A DNA stretch of 64,000 bases from Nelumbo lutea. Its lineage: Eukaryota > Streptophyta > Magnoliopsida > Proteales > Nelumbonaceae. The notes under the pieces were generated by a model, which saw nothing but the letters and a program-made list of their open reading frames with translations, ran no database searches and was not told the DNA's origin. Made by a program: the position numbers and the translations under genes. The stretch lies in assembly GCA_022828595.1 (NCBI GenBank), contig JAKGHH010000005.1, positions 24,874,193 through 24,938,192 on the forward strand. Direction: 5' to 3'. Shown piece after piece: positions 54,866 to 64,000 of the stretch (its first letter is position 1; each line of letters opens with the position of its first letter).

Positions 54866-55740
54866 TTAGTGATAAGTATGGTAGATGCAGCTAGTGGAGG
54901 AGCCTTGGTAAATAAAACACCCAAAGCGGCTAGGGAATTAATTTCCAATTTAGCCAAAAATTCTAAACAGTTCGGAGCAAGAACAGATGGCCCCACTAGG
55001 CGTGTTAATGTGGTAAGTCATGTTAATTTGGAAAATCAAATTTCAGATTTAACTACTTTGGTAAGACAATTGGTTGTAGGGCAATTGCAAACAGCTATTG
55101 TATGTGGTGTCTGTTCAATCCCTGGGCATCCTATGGATATGTGTCCATCGCTACAAGATGGATTGATGCAGCAAGTTAATATCGTAGGAGGATTTCCGGG
55201 ACAGCCTCAATGCAAGTATGACCCTTACTCTAATTACTACAATCTGGGGTGGAGGGTCATCCAAATCTGAGTTGCGGAAACCAAGGAGGACCACAGAGAT
55301 ACCAGCCCCAAGTTTTCAATAGATAGCCCCAATTTTCAGCACCTATCATAGCGCAAGGCCAACCCTCATGTTCAGGTATGTCATTAGATGAAATAGTTAA
55401 GGCTTTAGCTACTAACACTCAGCCATTTCAGTAAGAAACAAGAGCTAGCATCCAAAATTTGGGGAACCAAATCAGCCAACTTGCTACATCCATTAGCAAG
55501 TTGGAGGCGCAGAACTCTGGGAAACTACCATCACAGACGGTAGTCAACCCCAAGGAAAATGCGAATGCAGTGGTGCAAAGAAGCGGGAAGGAGTTGCAGC
55601 CCCAACCTACCTCACCAACGAGGGCAGGTAAAGGAGACAAGGAAGTGGAGAGACAAGGTTCAACCAAGGATCCCATTGAGGTATATCCGATCCCCCTCCC
55701 CCTAAAATTACTAATGCCATTATACCACCTTTTCCTAATA
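54866..55740 (+). pseudogene. Athila-like gag, second 5'-truncated copy
   Basis: Same start as 48190 (GTGATAAGTATGGTAGATGC). The knuckle reads CGVCSIPGHPMDMC. A frameshift occurs near 55255, with later stops. The C-terminal Lys/Pro region is readable at 55459-55690. Confidence 0.75.
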
Positions 55741-56708
55741 GGTTGGAAAAGCTCAAGAAGGAGGAATATGAGCAGGAAGTCTTAGAAACCTTCAGGAAGG
55801 TGGAAATCAAAATACCATTGTTAGATGCTATAAAACAGATCCCAAGATATGCAAAGTTTCTAAAGGAATTATGCACTAACAAGAGGAGGTTGCGAATCAA
55901 TGAGAAGGTAAGGGTTGGAGAAAAGATTTCAGCTGTTATCAAGAAGACCTTGCCAGAAAAATGTGTTGATCAAGGTATGTTCACCTTTCCTTGTGTGAAT
56001 GGAAATAAATGAATCGAGCATGCCATGCTAGACTTAGGTGCATCCATCAACGTCATGCCATACTCGATTTACTATGCTTTGAAATTAGGTCCCTTAAAGG
56101 AAATTAAAGTTGTTATTCAGCTAGTTGATCGTTCTAATGCCAACTCGGATGGGATTGTTGAAGATGTGTTGGTGCAGGTTAATGATTTAATTTTTCTAGG
56201 CGATTTTTACATCTTGAAGATGGAGGAGGACAGAGTCACAAGTTCAGCCCCACTTCTATTAGGTAGGCCATTCATGAAAATTTCCAAGACCAAAATAGAT
56301 GTGGATAAGGGTACCCTCTCCATCGAGTTCGATGGAGAGATTGTTAAATTTAATATATTTGAAGCTATGAAATATCCAAGTGAATGCCATTCGATCTGCT
56401 CTATCGATACCATTGATTCAATTGTGCAAGAAGTTTTTGGAGAGGAGGACATGGATGAGGAACTTGAATTCTATGCACAATTGGACAGGGATGAGGAGTT
56501 TGATACACCCTATGACACTCCGGAACCGATGCCGGAACAAAAGGTAATCAATTCTGATTTTCCATCGTCATGTTCTCACAAGAAATTGTTACCTTCTGTT
56601 TTGTAGGCTCCGGAGTTGGAACTAAAGACCTTACCTGATCACCTTAAGTATGCGTACTTGGGCGAAAAAGAGACACTACCCGTGATCATTGTGAAAGGGT
56701 TGACCGAA
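55741..56708 (+). pseudogene. Athila-like gag-PR fragment, second copy
   Basis: EKLKKEEYEQEVLETFRKVE, a stop at 56009-56011 (same position as the stop at 36789), then protease DLGASINVMPYSIY and LLGRPFM. It ends at GTTGACCGAA, where the captured sequence starts. The shared stop shows this copy and 36568-37487 are duplicates rather than independent insertions. Confidence 0.8.
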
Positions 56709-57720
56709 TGGTATTGCTGCTTATGTCTTCATCCAGATGGTGGCATCGTCAAGCGAGCTTTCATCCCATATGGTATTGCTACTTATGTCTTCATCCAGAT
56801 GGGTACTTACACAGGTGGCCTCAACACTTTTGTTGTTGTCGGTCTAGCTTCCAAGCCTCTCCATATCGACAGTAAGCCCCAGTCGGGTTCAGAAAGCTCA
56901 CAAGTCTTCGTAACTTTGACACTTCAACTAACAATCTCGAAGGAGATCTCTCAGAACTCAGGTCCCTGACACAATTCATCTCTCTACAACTCTTCGAGAA
57001 TAATCTGTCGGGAGAAATGCCCTAAGAATTTGGGGATTTTAAGTATCTCATGAATTTGATGCTTTACAGGAAACAACCTAAGTGGTACGCTCCCTCAGAG
57101 GGCAACAAGGTCATAAATCTCACAAGGCTGCATGGCATTCATCCTATAGGGTTGAAAATGACAAACTCAACCTCCTTATGAGTTCGACTCTAACTCTTTT
57201 CTACGTAAGCAATGATTTCCTTTCTAGCAGTGTCCCTATTGGAATCTAGGGTTTGCCCAACCTCAACATCATCGATTTCACTATGAATCACCTGGAAGGA
57301 GCCGTTATGTTCGACATCGCAAATGCCAGAGCTCTGTGGCTGTTATATACATTGCAAATACTAGACTTTCAGGTGAATTGCCATCAGAAATCTCAAAAGT
57401 GATGACTTTGATTTCTGTTGACTTGACCTCTAACAAGTTCTTAGGTGACATTCCGCTTAGTATCGGAAAATTAAAGAAGCTCAACATTATTCAGTTGCAG
57501 GATAAGATGTTTTCTAGCAGCATACCGATTTGTTAGGTTCAAGCGTTTCTCTGAACATCATAAATTTCACCGACAACTCACTCATCGGTCAAATTCCATC
57601 GACACTAGGGCATTACGCTCCCTGAAATCGTTAAACCTATTGAATAACCAGCTAACGGGATCAACTCCAGTGAGTCTATCTTCTCTTAGGCTTAGATTTT
57701 TCAATGTGTCGCACAAGAGC
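56709..57720 (+). pseudogene. Captured LRR receptor-kinase ectodomain fragment, copy 2
   Basis: Duplicate of 37488-38568: LQLFENNLSGEMP, then SGELPSEISKVMTLISVDLTSN and GDIPLSIGKLKKLN. The middle (equivalent of 37880-38035) is replaced by about 78 bp of repeat R (57104-57181). Stops and frameshifts as in copy 1. Confidence 0.8.
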
Positions 57721-58600
57721 ATGCATTGTCAATAGACTCTTAGAATGCAAAATCATTTTGTGTGTTGAGTTTCAACAAAGAAGATATATTGAATTCGATA
57801 AAAGAGAAGAAATTGATTGGGAAGGAAGGGTCTGGGGAATGTTTATAAGGTGATTCTGGGGAACGGAAGGAGCTGGCGATAAAACACATGGAATTCAAAA
57901 TCCAAGGGCCGGAAAAGCCAGAGTAGTAGCACGAGAATGATGAAGAAGAGATCAGGAAATCCATTGGAATTCGACGCAGAGGTGACGACTCATCTCTCTG
58001 CATCTCTCTGCGATCGTGTCAAATGATAGTACTGCTCATGGCTCTGGCTGCAGAGCAAGATGGTGTACCGGATCTCCGAGTGAATTTGAAGGTCCAAGTA
58101 TTAGAAGATGTGGTGTCTGAGGTGGGAGTGCACCGAGAAGATGTGGTAAAATAGGTATTTTAAAAAGATGACCATCTCTTTTACTTGTTCTGTTTTGGTC
58201 ATTGTGGAATACTAAAAGATGCGAGGTCATGGGGACACCATCATCAAGGCCCAAAGAACACATGGTCAGGAGGGTGAGGCTGGTTTGCAAGGTTAGAGAG
58301 AACTTTGTTCCGAGGTTTGAGGAGCTACAAGGCAGAGATGTTAGAACCATCATATGAGGAGCCATAGAGGTACCTATTCAAAAAGATTAATGAGATAGTG
58401 AGGTTGCAAATCCCATAGGGCTACAAGGTCATAAATCTCACAAGGCTGCATGGCATTCATCCTACAAGGCTATGAAGTCGTGGATCTTATAGGGTTGAAA
58501 ATGACAAACTCAACCTCCTTATGAGGGAAAACTCAACAAATAATACTATTGTCAACCCATTTTAGGGTCATTTAGTAAGACACCCCTTATATTTTAACTG
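57721..58600 (-). repeat. Repeat R, copy 3
   Basis: Direct match to 38569-39480 and reverse complement of 5266-5965, with a short deletion near 58303. No gene. Confidence 0.7.
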
Positions 58601-60300
58601 ATGGGTTTACTGAGACCTGCCCTTTAGTTTGCCTCGATTACTAAGATATCCATTATAGTTTTAGTTTGTAATTATATTAGTTATTAATGATTCTTTTAGA
58701 TGAAAGTGTAAAATGACATTTTTGACACGAATGCCATCAAACCAAACTAATAATTGAAAAAGAAATAAGGGATTTAAGCCTATTTTCTTTTGAAGAGTAG
58801 AAACCTAACCATTGAATGACAATGGATAGTTGTCCTTTTCCACAGTATTCAAATTCTAAAACCCTGCTAGAAGCTCCCAAAGTTCCTAGAGCAGCATCAA
58901 CAGCAAATGGGTATATATGTGGTCAACCGCTAATTCATAATAGTCCTGAGGGCTTCGACAACATGACAATTATAACTCAATTAGGAAAAAGAGAAAGCTA
59001 TTTTGACATTTACATGGCCAAGTGTAAAATCTTCACAAGAATGCTAAAGAATAGGTGAGAATTTGGAAATAAATCTTCATAAAACAACTTCCTTTCTGAG
59101 TAAAAGTTATGGAACATATATGATTGTTCTTTGTGTTGAATCTTTCTAAGAAGTTTGTTCTTGAAGTTTCTCTCCTGCAAATCCATTTTGGTTGTAAAGA
59201 TTCTACAGATGCCCTTCATCACCATCTTGCAGTTTGCAAATGATTACTTAATTTTTGCAAAAAGTACTATTCCATCTTGCCTTGAAATTATAGATATTCT
59301 GTAAAAAGTGAACGGGGCCTAAGAAGGAAACCGTGTTGCAAACTGCTCCACTAATAAAGGTATTGATCAATGGAACTTTTTTACCTATACCTCGATGCAT
59401 CCAATTCCAAATGACAATGCAAAGCTTCTTAGAGAAGACTACCAACAACTTCTCATTCTTTGAATGGGGTAGTGCTTTTGTTTCTCTTAACCTTAGGTAT
59501 TAACTAGTCGGGACCTGTGCACTACATGGGTTTTATTTATAAGAAAATTTGAGGATGGAATTCTATGACATTTCAAATTAAGTGGTACCCATCTATGTTC
59601 AATTCAAGTATTATTTATTGGGTTATGTCTAGTTTATCCAATCACAATATAAATTACGCTATTGTGAGAATGGTCCATTTCCTATTCTCTAGATATGTTT
59701 ATTTTCTTTTTTGTCTTAACGCTAATTTATTATTATTTTTTTGAAAAAATTATTAATTTTATTGGTTTAATTTATTATTATTTTTAGGTAAAATAATATT
59801 GGAAACTTCAAAAGAAAACACCAAACCTATCAGACTGTCAATTCAACTCTGTATTCAAACAAGGTAAAAAAAGGAAGAATGACGGTTCAATACAGGGTCA
59901 TAATTTGTATGCCCAAAGTACTGTTGGGGTAGGTGCCAACTTGGAATTGATGCCTATTCACGGGAGGGCATTGGTGCATAGAGTGTGGGTTGTTTCCATT
60001 TTGAATATTCATAGCTCTGCAGTGAAAATCAGAAATCTACATTAGGCCTGTCCAGACTTTTCCGGAAAAAAAAAAAAAAACCCATTGTGATGCTAGTGAC
60101 TCCAAATGGTCCACTTTCACAAGCTTAATGATAATTAATTTGTGCATTTCTCTCAAATATTGTTTGTTTGGTCTATTTTCAACGAAAAGAACAAGGATAG
60201 GAAGATAAGCTTATCCACGTGGTCATCATGAGAGAAGCACATTTTCAGGTGATGCTTTCAATTGATTTCCGTCACTGGCGTGTTGGTGTTTCGTCGTGGG
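58601..60300 (+). repeat. Repeat U, copy 3
   Basis: Matches 39481-40980 and 41823-43416. It has the YICGQPLIHNSPEG frame (58900s) and the poly-A run at 60065-60079. It leads into the hAT-like MITE as at 43416. Confidence 0.65.
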
Positions 60301-60692
60301 TAAGAGTGTCAATTGCACTGGATTTGGTCCAATGTGAGTCCATTATAAATAAATCAGGTCCATCCAATCTAATGAATATTTTGGATCATTTTGGACAGGT
60401 CCAATTAATGTCTGGGCCATTTAATAACCTGTTCAAATTTGTTTAAATTATCCAAATTTGGTCCATTTACACTTATATTCTTACCTTTTATCAATGGATC
60501 AGATATTGGCTCAATCCAACCCAATCTAATATAAATTCAGTATTGATGGACCATGTCCAACCCAATCCAATAAATACTTTGGACCATTAAGTCTGGACTG
60601 ATCTAATTCATATGTTATTGGTCTGTCCAATCCATCCAAATTGATTTTGGTTTGGATGGGTCCAATCCAAAACTGGTCCATTGACACCCCTA
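60301..60692 (+). mobile_element. hAT-like MITE, copy 3
   Basis: TAAGAGTGTCAATTGC to CCATTGACACCCCTA, 392 bp, nearly identical to 43417-43811. A further 15-bp scrap of its end (ATTGACACCCCTAATC) is at 60738-60753. Confidence 0.6.
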
Positions 60693-60766
60693 ATCATAAG
60701 GACTCAGGAGATAGCAGGAAATATGAACTTTGTGATCATTGACACCCCTAATCCATTTAGCATGAC

Positions 60767-62292
60767 TTAATCATGTGTGAAGGCAATATTAGAGCGGTAA
60801 CTAGCTTCTGGAGCCATTGGAAGAATTGATTCAACAACGATCACTTTTCCTGACTTTGGTAGGGCTTTCCAACAGTTTCTCAAAATCTTTAAGCAATCTT
60901 CATCATTCCAGTCATGAAGTATCCACTACAAAAATCACGAAATTAAAATATATATATATATATTTGGAGACATGAAATCACAAAAGAACATATCGAAAAT
61001 GTACCCTATAATACTGTAGATTTTAAATTCCTAAATACTCTCTGTCTATGTTTTATCACTTCCTTCGTTTAAGGACTAATAGACATTATGACTTTCTTGA
61101 TTTGTAAGCTTTATTTGCTTTAAATGACTTGATACTACAAAGAGATTCATGGTGAATGTAATTCTCTTCTAGATATCGTGGGACATATCCAGTCTACCCC
61201 TCTCAAGACCTAAAAGTAGAACTAACCTTCATAAAAATGGCTTCTCCTTTGGGGACATATTCAAACATATCTCCTCCAACATGTTTCACACCTGTCCCAT
61301 GGTTACAAATACTTTCTGAGTTTCTGTTAGCTCTTAGAAATTAAAGGAAGTAGAAAAGCTGGGTTTTTTCTACTAATAATTATTAAGCCAAGCCAAATAA
61401 AATTCTTACCAGGGTAGGATGGTGCTGCTTCTATCACATGAAGCAAATCAAAATTGATACCTTTGATTTGAGGATACCTAGATGTAATCATTTTTAGTGT
61501 GTTTCCATTCCCACCTTCCACGTCAACCACCTCTTTAAGACCTTCAAATCCCTTGTATGTGTCAAGAATCTTCTTCAAGAATATTGTGGTGTGACCTGAC
61601 ATTCCCTTATTAAAGAATTCGTTATACCTTGAATCTTTCTCACAGTACTGAAATAAGGTCATTCCGTGTTCCTTATGGAAAGGAATTCCACCTCCAACAT
61701 AGCATCTCTCAGCTGGTACCTGCAAGCAGCGATAAAGTTCTGATAGAATGTAGTGTTTTTTTTTTTTTTCTCCTGGAAATACAGAATGCATGTCACATAA
61801 GGAGTGATGTTGGTGGTGGAATATTTTGCCCAAATCAGAGATCATAGCTCGGCAAGTAAGATCATACCAGCTATCAATGAGCGACTTGTCCTGATGCAGT
61901 AGAAGCAGGGGTCGAAGAGACACTCCGTCCTGGCTGTTGGTGAAAAATTTGCAGACAGGAGCCAAGCCATAACGCCTTTCAACTTGGTCATTGTCCCGTT
62001 TGACGAGGGAGCATTTAAGAACAGAGTAGCTCGTCAGTAGAGACAAGAGACGGTCGAGCATGGTTGCTGCATCTGGGTTTTCAGTGTGAAGGTGCAAGGC
62101 ACTCTCTGAAGCCGAGAGGTACGCATCAGGGCCAGCTCTAGATATGATATCGAACACATCTAGTTCTGTAGTGACATTCAAGGCCATAGGAAGCACTGAA
62201 GCACTTGCCAATTGCATGGCCGCCAATATACAGTTTTTTTCTTCTTTCTCTACATTTGGGGTTTCAAAGTGATTACTGAGGATTAAAGCCAT
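60767..62292 (-). pseudogene. OMT2: O-methyltransferase pseudogene
   Basis: Exons by homology to OMT1: 62292-61868, 61719-61410, 61291-61227 and 60925-60767. All GT-AG sites are kept. Exon 2 is 310 bp against 311 in OMT1: one base is missing at GAGGTGG (about 61692), which shifts the frame in the normally spliced mRNA. The SAM motif reads DVEGGNG instead of DVGGGNG. In exon 4 a TTA-to-TAA change (60767-60769) stops translation 46 residues early, before the PGGKERT motif, and the rest of the exon is lost to a rearrangement. Intron 1 (148 bp) has no stop, so an unspliced reading stays open. I treat it as a pseudogene. Confidence 0.9.
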
Positions 62293-62618
62293 ACTCACTG
62301 TAGCGCAGAACTAGAAAGAAAGCTACACAGTTAGAATAAAGATAATCCCTCTCTCACGGCTCACAATCTCACTGTTTATGAAATATATAGAGGCTCGTCC
62401 GTGATGCTAATGACATGTGATTTTAATGCGTGATGTGATTTGTAGTTTGATGGCAACCACTACCAGCCATTAGGTAGGCTTCTACTTAGACTTTTGTTTT
62501 TATTTTTTTTCTTTGGTTAACAGAATTTCACTTTTCACTCCACAAGCAACAAAACAACAAATCAAAGATCAGAAACACCAAAAAAAGAAATCACTTACTA
62601 GTACTACTAACTACTTGG
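62293..62618 (-). promoter_or_regulatory. OMT2 promoter
   Basis: Matches the OMT1 promoter, with the TATA region CTATATATTTCATAAAC on the minus strand at about 62376-62392. Hairpin and Tourist MITE follow upstream, so this copy shows the undisturbed promoter arrangement with coding sequence attached. Confidence 0.7.
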
Positions 62619-62727
62619 ACTCAGTTTGGAAAGAGTACAAATACAATTATGTAGTGTAAATATATACAGAATACAAGATTTTGTACTCTACATGTATATT
62701 TGTATTTGTACTCTTCTCAAACTGAGC
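62619..62727. repeat. Hairpin copy 5
   Basis: ACTCAGTTTGGAAAGAGTAC and TACTCTTCTCAAACTGAGC arms around an AT-rich centre. Confidence 0.7.
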
Positions 62728-62731
62728 TTTT

Positions 62732-62995
62732 GGCTGCTTTTGGTTGCAACACAAAATTGTTTGCACTAGTATAAAAATGCATGGGAGTGAAAATGAAAAT
62801 AATGCATGTTTTGATTTAATTTTGTTTTGCACTTAATTTTATTCTGCTTCACATCTTATTTTACTTTATTTGAACTACAATTAAAGAAAATAAGGTAAAA
62901 TTTGAAAAAAAAAATGAGAATTTTCACCCAAATCATTTGCACTGCTATAACTTTGCATCAATACAAATTTATTTGCCTTGCAACCAAACACCACC
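62732..62995 (-). mobile_element. Tourist-like MITE, copy 5
   Basis: GGCTGCTTTTGGTTGCAAC to TTGCAACCAAACACCACC. TTA on the right (62996-62998), TTT on the left (mutated site). 264 bp. Confidence 0.8.
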
Positions 62996-63212
62996 TTAGG
63001 AACAGAAACAAAAGTAATCAACTAAAATAGTTTATGAAATAGGACAAAGGGCATGCGTCCAACCACTCATTTGAAGAGACCAAACCCCACTGGGCAAGGA
63101 GATGAGAAAGCCTATTCAAGTTTCGTTTAACAAAGAACAAAGAAACTGAAAGAACTTGGGCAAGGTTTAGATAGTCAAGTAACAAAAATATTATTTATGA
63201 CGCTGCCCTTCC
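62996..63212 (-). other. Distal OMT2 upstream spacer
   Basis: Shares GACAAAGGGCATGCGTCCAACC and the following bases with 2356-2440 and 19080-19160 (inverted). Then sequence up to the LTR with no recognisable feature. Confidence 0.5.
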
Positions 63213-64000
63213 TGTTGTCAATACAAATTTCGTGCATAAATCTGGAGACAAAAATTAATGTTGATAAATTCAAAGGAATTTAATTTTTTTTCCAGAAATT
63301 TAAATGGGATACAGACTCACTTTTTCTTGGCAAAGAAAACCCTCTAATTCTCTTGCCTTGGATGAAAGCCGAAACTGTGACTAGAACTTGCAATTATGAG
63401 AAGCAAGCAACGCCCAACCTTGTATCAATGAAAATTTACTCATGCTCAATCAATGATTAGAACGTAAACAGCTGAAACAATGCTCTTACTTGTAGAATTG
63501 ACAGAAGCCCTTTGAATCATGGGAATTTCACGGGTTGATGTGGCACAAAGTAGTAACAATTTCGGTGCTTCGGCAATTCAAGAGTTGGGGCATTTCTTCT
63601 TTCTTCCTTGATCTTAGTGCAGCACATTTCCTCTCCTCTTCCAAAAACAACAGAAGCGGTCGAAGACAAACGGAAGCAGTGGTTGAAAGGGGGGAGCCGA
63701 ATGGGAGCTTCCTCTTGTTTTCTCCTCTATTTATAGAGGCTCACAATTGACGATGAGCTGGTTTGAAATATTTGAATTGATTTGAATGGTTTCAATTCAA
63801 TTCATCACCATTTAATGTTAATTGAAATGGGGGCACTAAATTGACATATCGGTGATCATTTCGTCAACCTAATTAAGCTAATTAAGTCATTTAATTAAGT
63901 CATTAATTGAAGTTAATTCCAATTGATTAATTGTAACATTCCTTCTTAACTTAGATTAAATTGGATGTCATTGAGATCTGATAATTCAATTTAAATGCTC
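63213..64000 (-). mobile_element. LTR-C copy at the window edge
   Basis: The reverse complement matches 14280-15072, ending GACAACA at 63213. The LTR start lies beyond 64000. The sequence after its end (GGAAGGGCAGCG...) does not match the internal region at 15073, so this is a solo or truncated LTR in the OMT2 upstream region. Confidence 0.7.

Noticed and set aside
61327..62298. Continuous 323-codon open frame covering most of OMT2
   Set aside because: It reads through intron 1 and into intron 2 and is open only because of a 1-bp deletion and loss of an intronic stop. The conserved GT-AG sites show the gene is spliced, so this is not a normal CDS.
1..64000. rRNA, tRNA, CRISPR, operon or bacterial promoter features
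   Set aside because: No supporting sequence was seen, and the gene structure is clearly that of a plant nuclear genome.

Overview
The window looks like a repeat-rich nuclear region of a flowering plant. It has a four-exon caffeic-acid-O-methyltransferase-type gene with GT-AG introns, Ty3/gypsy elements of the Tat type and of an Athila-like type, Ty1/copia remnants, and Tourist-like and hAT-like MITEs. No rRNA, tRNA, CRISPR array or bacterial-style operon was seen. The species cannot be named from the sequence.

Only one host gene appears intact: an O-methyltransferase (OMT1, 2974-4560, +, 365 codons after splicing). A second copy (OMT2, 60767-62292, -) is a pseudogene with a 1-bp deletion, a Gly-to-Glu change in the SAM motif and a nonsense codon. 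A third (OMT3) keeps its promoter at 22405-23241 and part of exon 1 at 33258-33670; these are separated by a roughly 10-kb Tat-type retrotransposon (23242-33257, -). A fourth survives as 3'-flank debris (43812-44016, -).

Layout: 1-2669, Tat 3' end joined to an inverted OMT promoter. 2670-5965, OMT1 with its promoter, 3' region, an hAT-like MITE and repeat R. 5966-9335, remnant of a second Tat element (Tat-B). 9336-13392, Tat-A antisense gene, 3' LTR and OMT promoter, forming the left arm of a large inverted repeat. 13393-15357, two head-to-head LTRs (LTR-C) and a gag start. 15358-18790, decayed copia. 18791-22404, OMT promoter plus Tat-A unit. 22405-33735, OMT3 interrupted by full-length Tat-A. 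33736-36240, copia LTR and RNase H relics. 36337-44016, Athila-like fragment, captured LRR-kinase fragment, repeats R and U, hAT-like MITE and OMT debris. 44017-48189, LTR-C, OMT promoter and Tat-A unit. 48190-53706, decayed Athila-like gag-pol. 53707-60692, Athila-like LTR, gag-PR, LRR capture, R, U and hAT, a direct duplicate of the 36-44 kb block. 60767-64000, OMT2, its promoter and an LTR-C.

The main theme is that one Tat insertion at the OMT start codon seems to have been copied with the locus. The same junction of OMT promoter, ATG and Tat 3' LTR occurs five times. In each copy the OMT promoter points in the same direction as the element's extra antisense gene, which resembles the Pfam Transposase_28 ('putative gypsy type transposon') family. 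All retroelement proteins seen are broken by stops and frameshifts.
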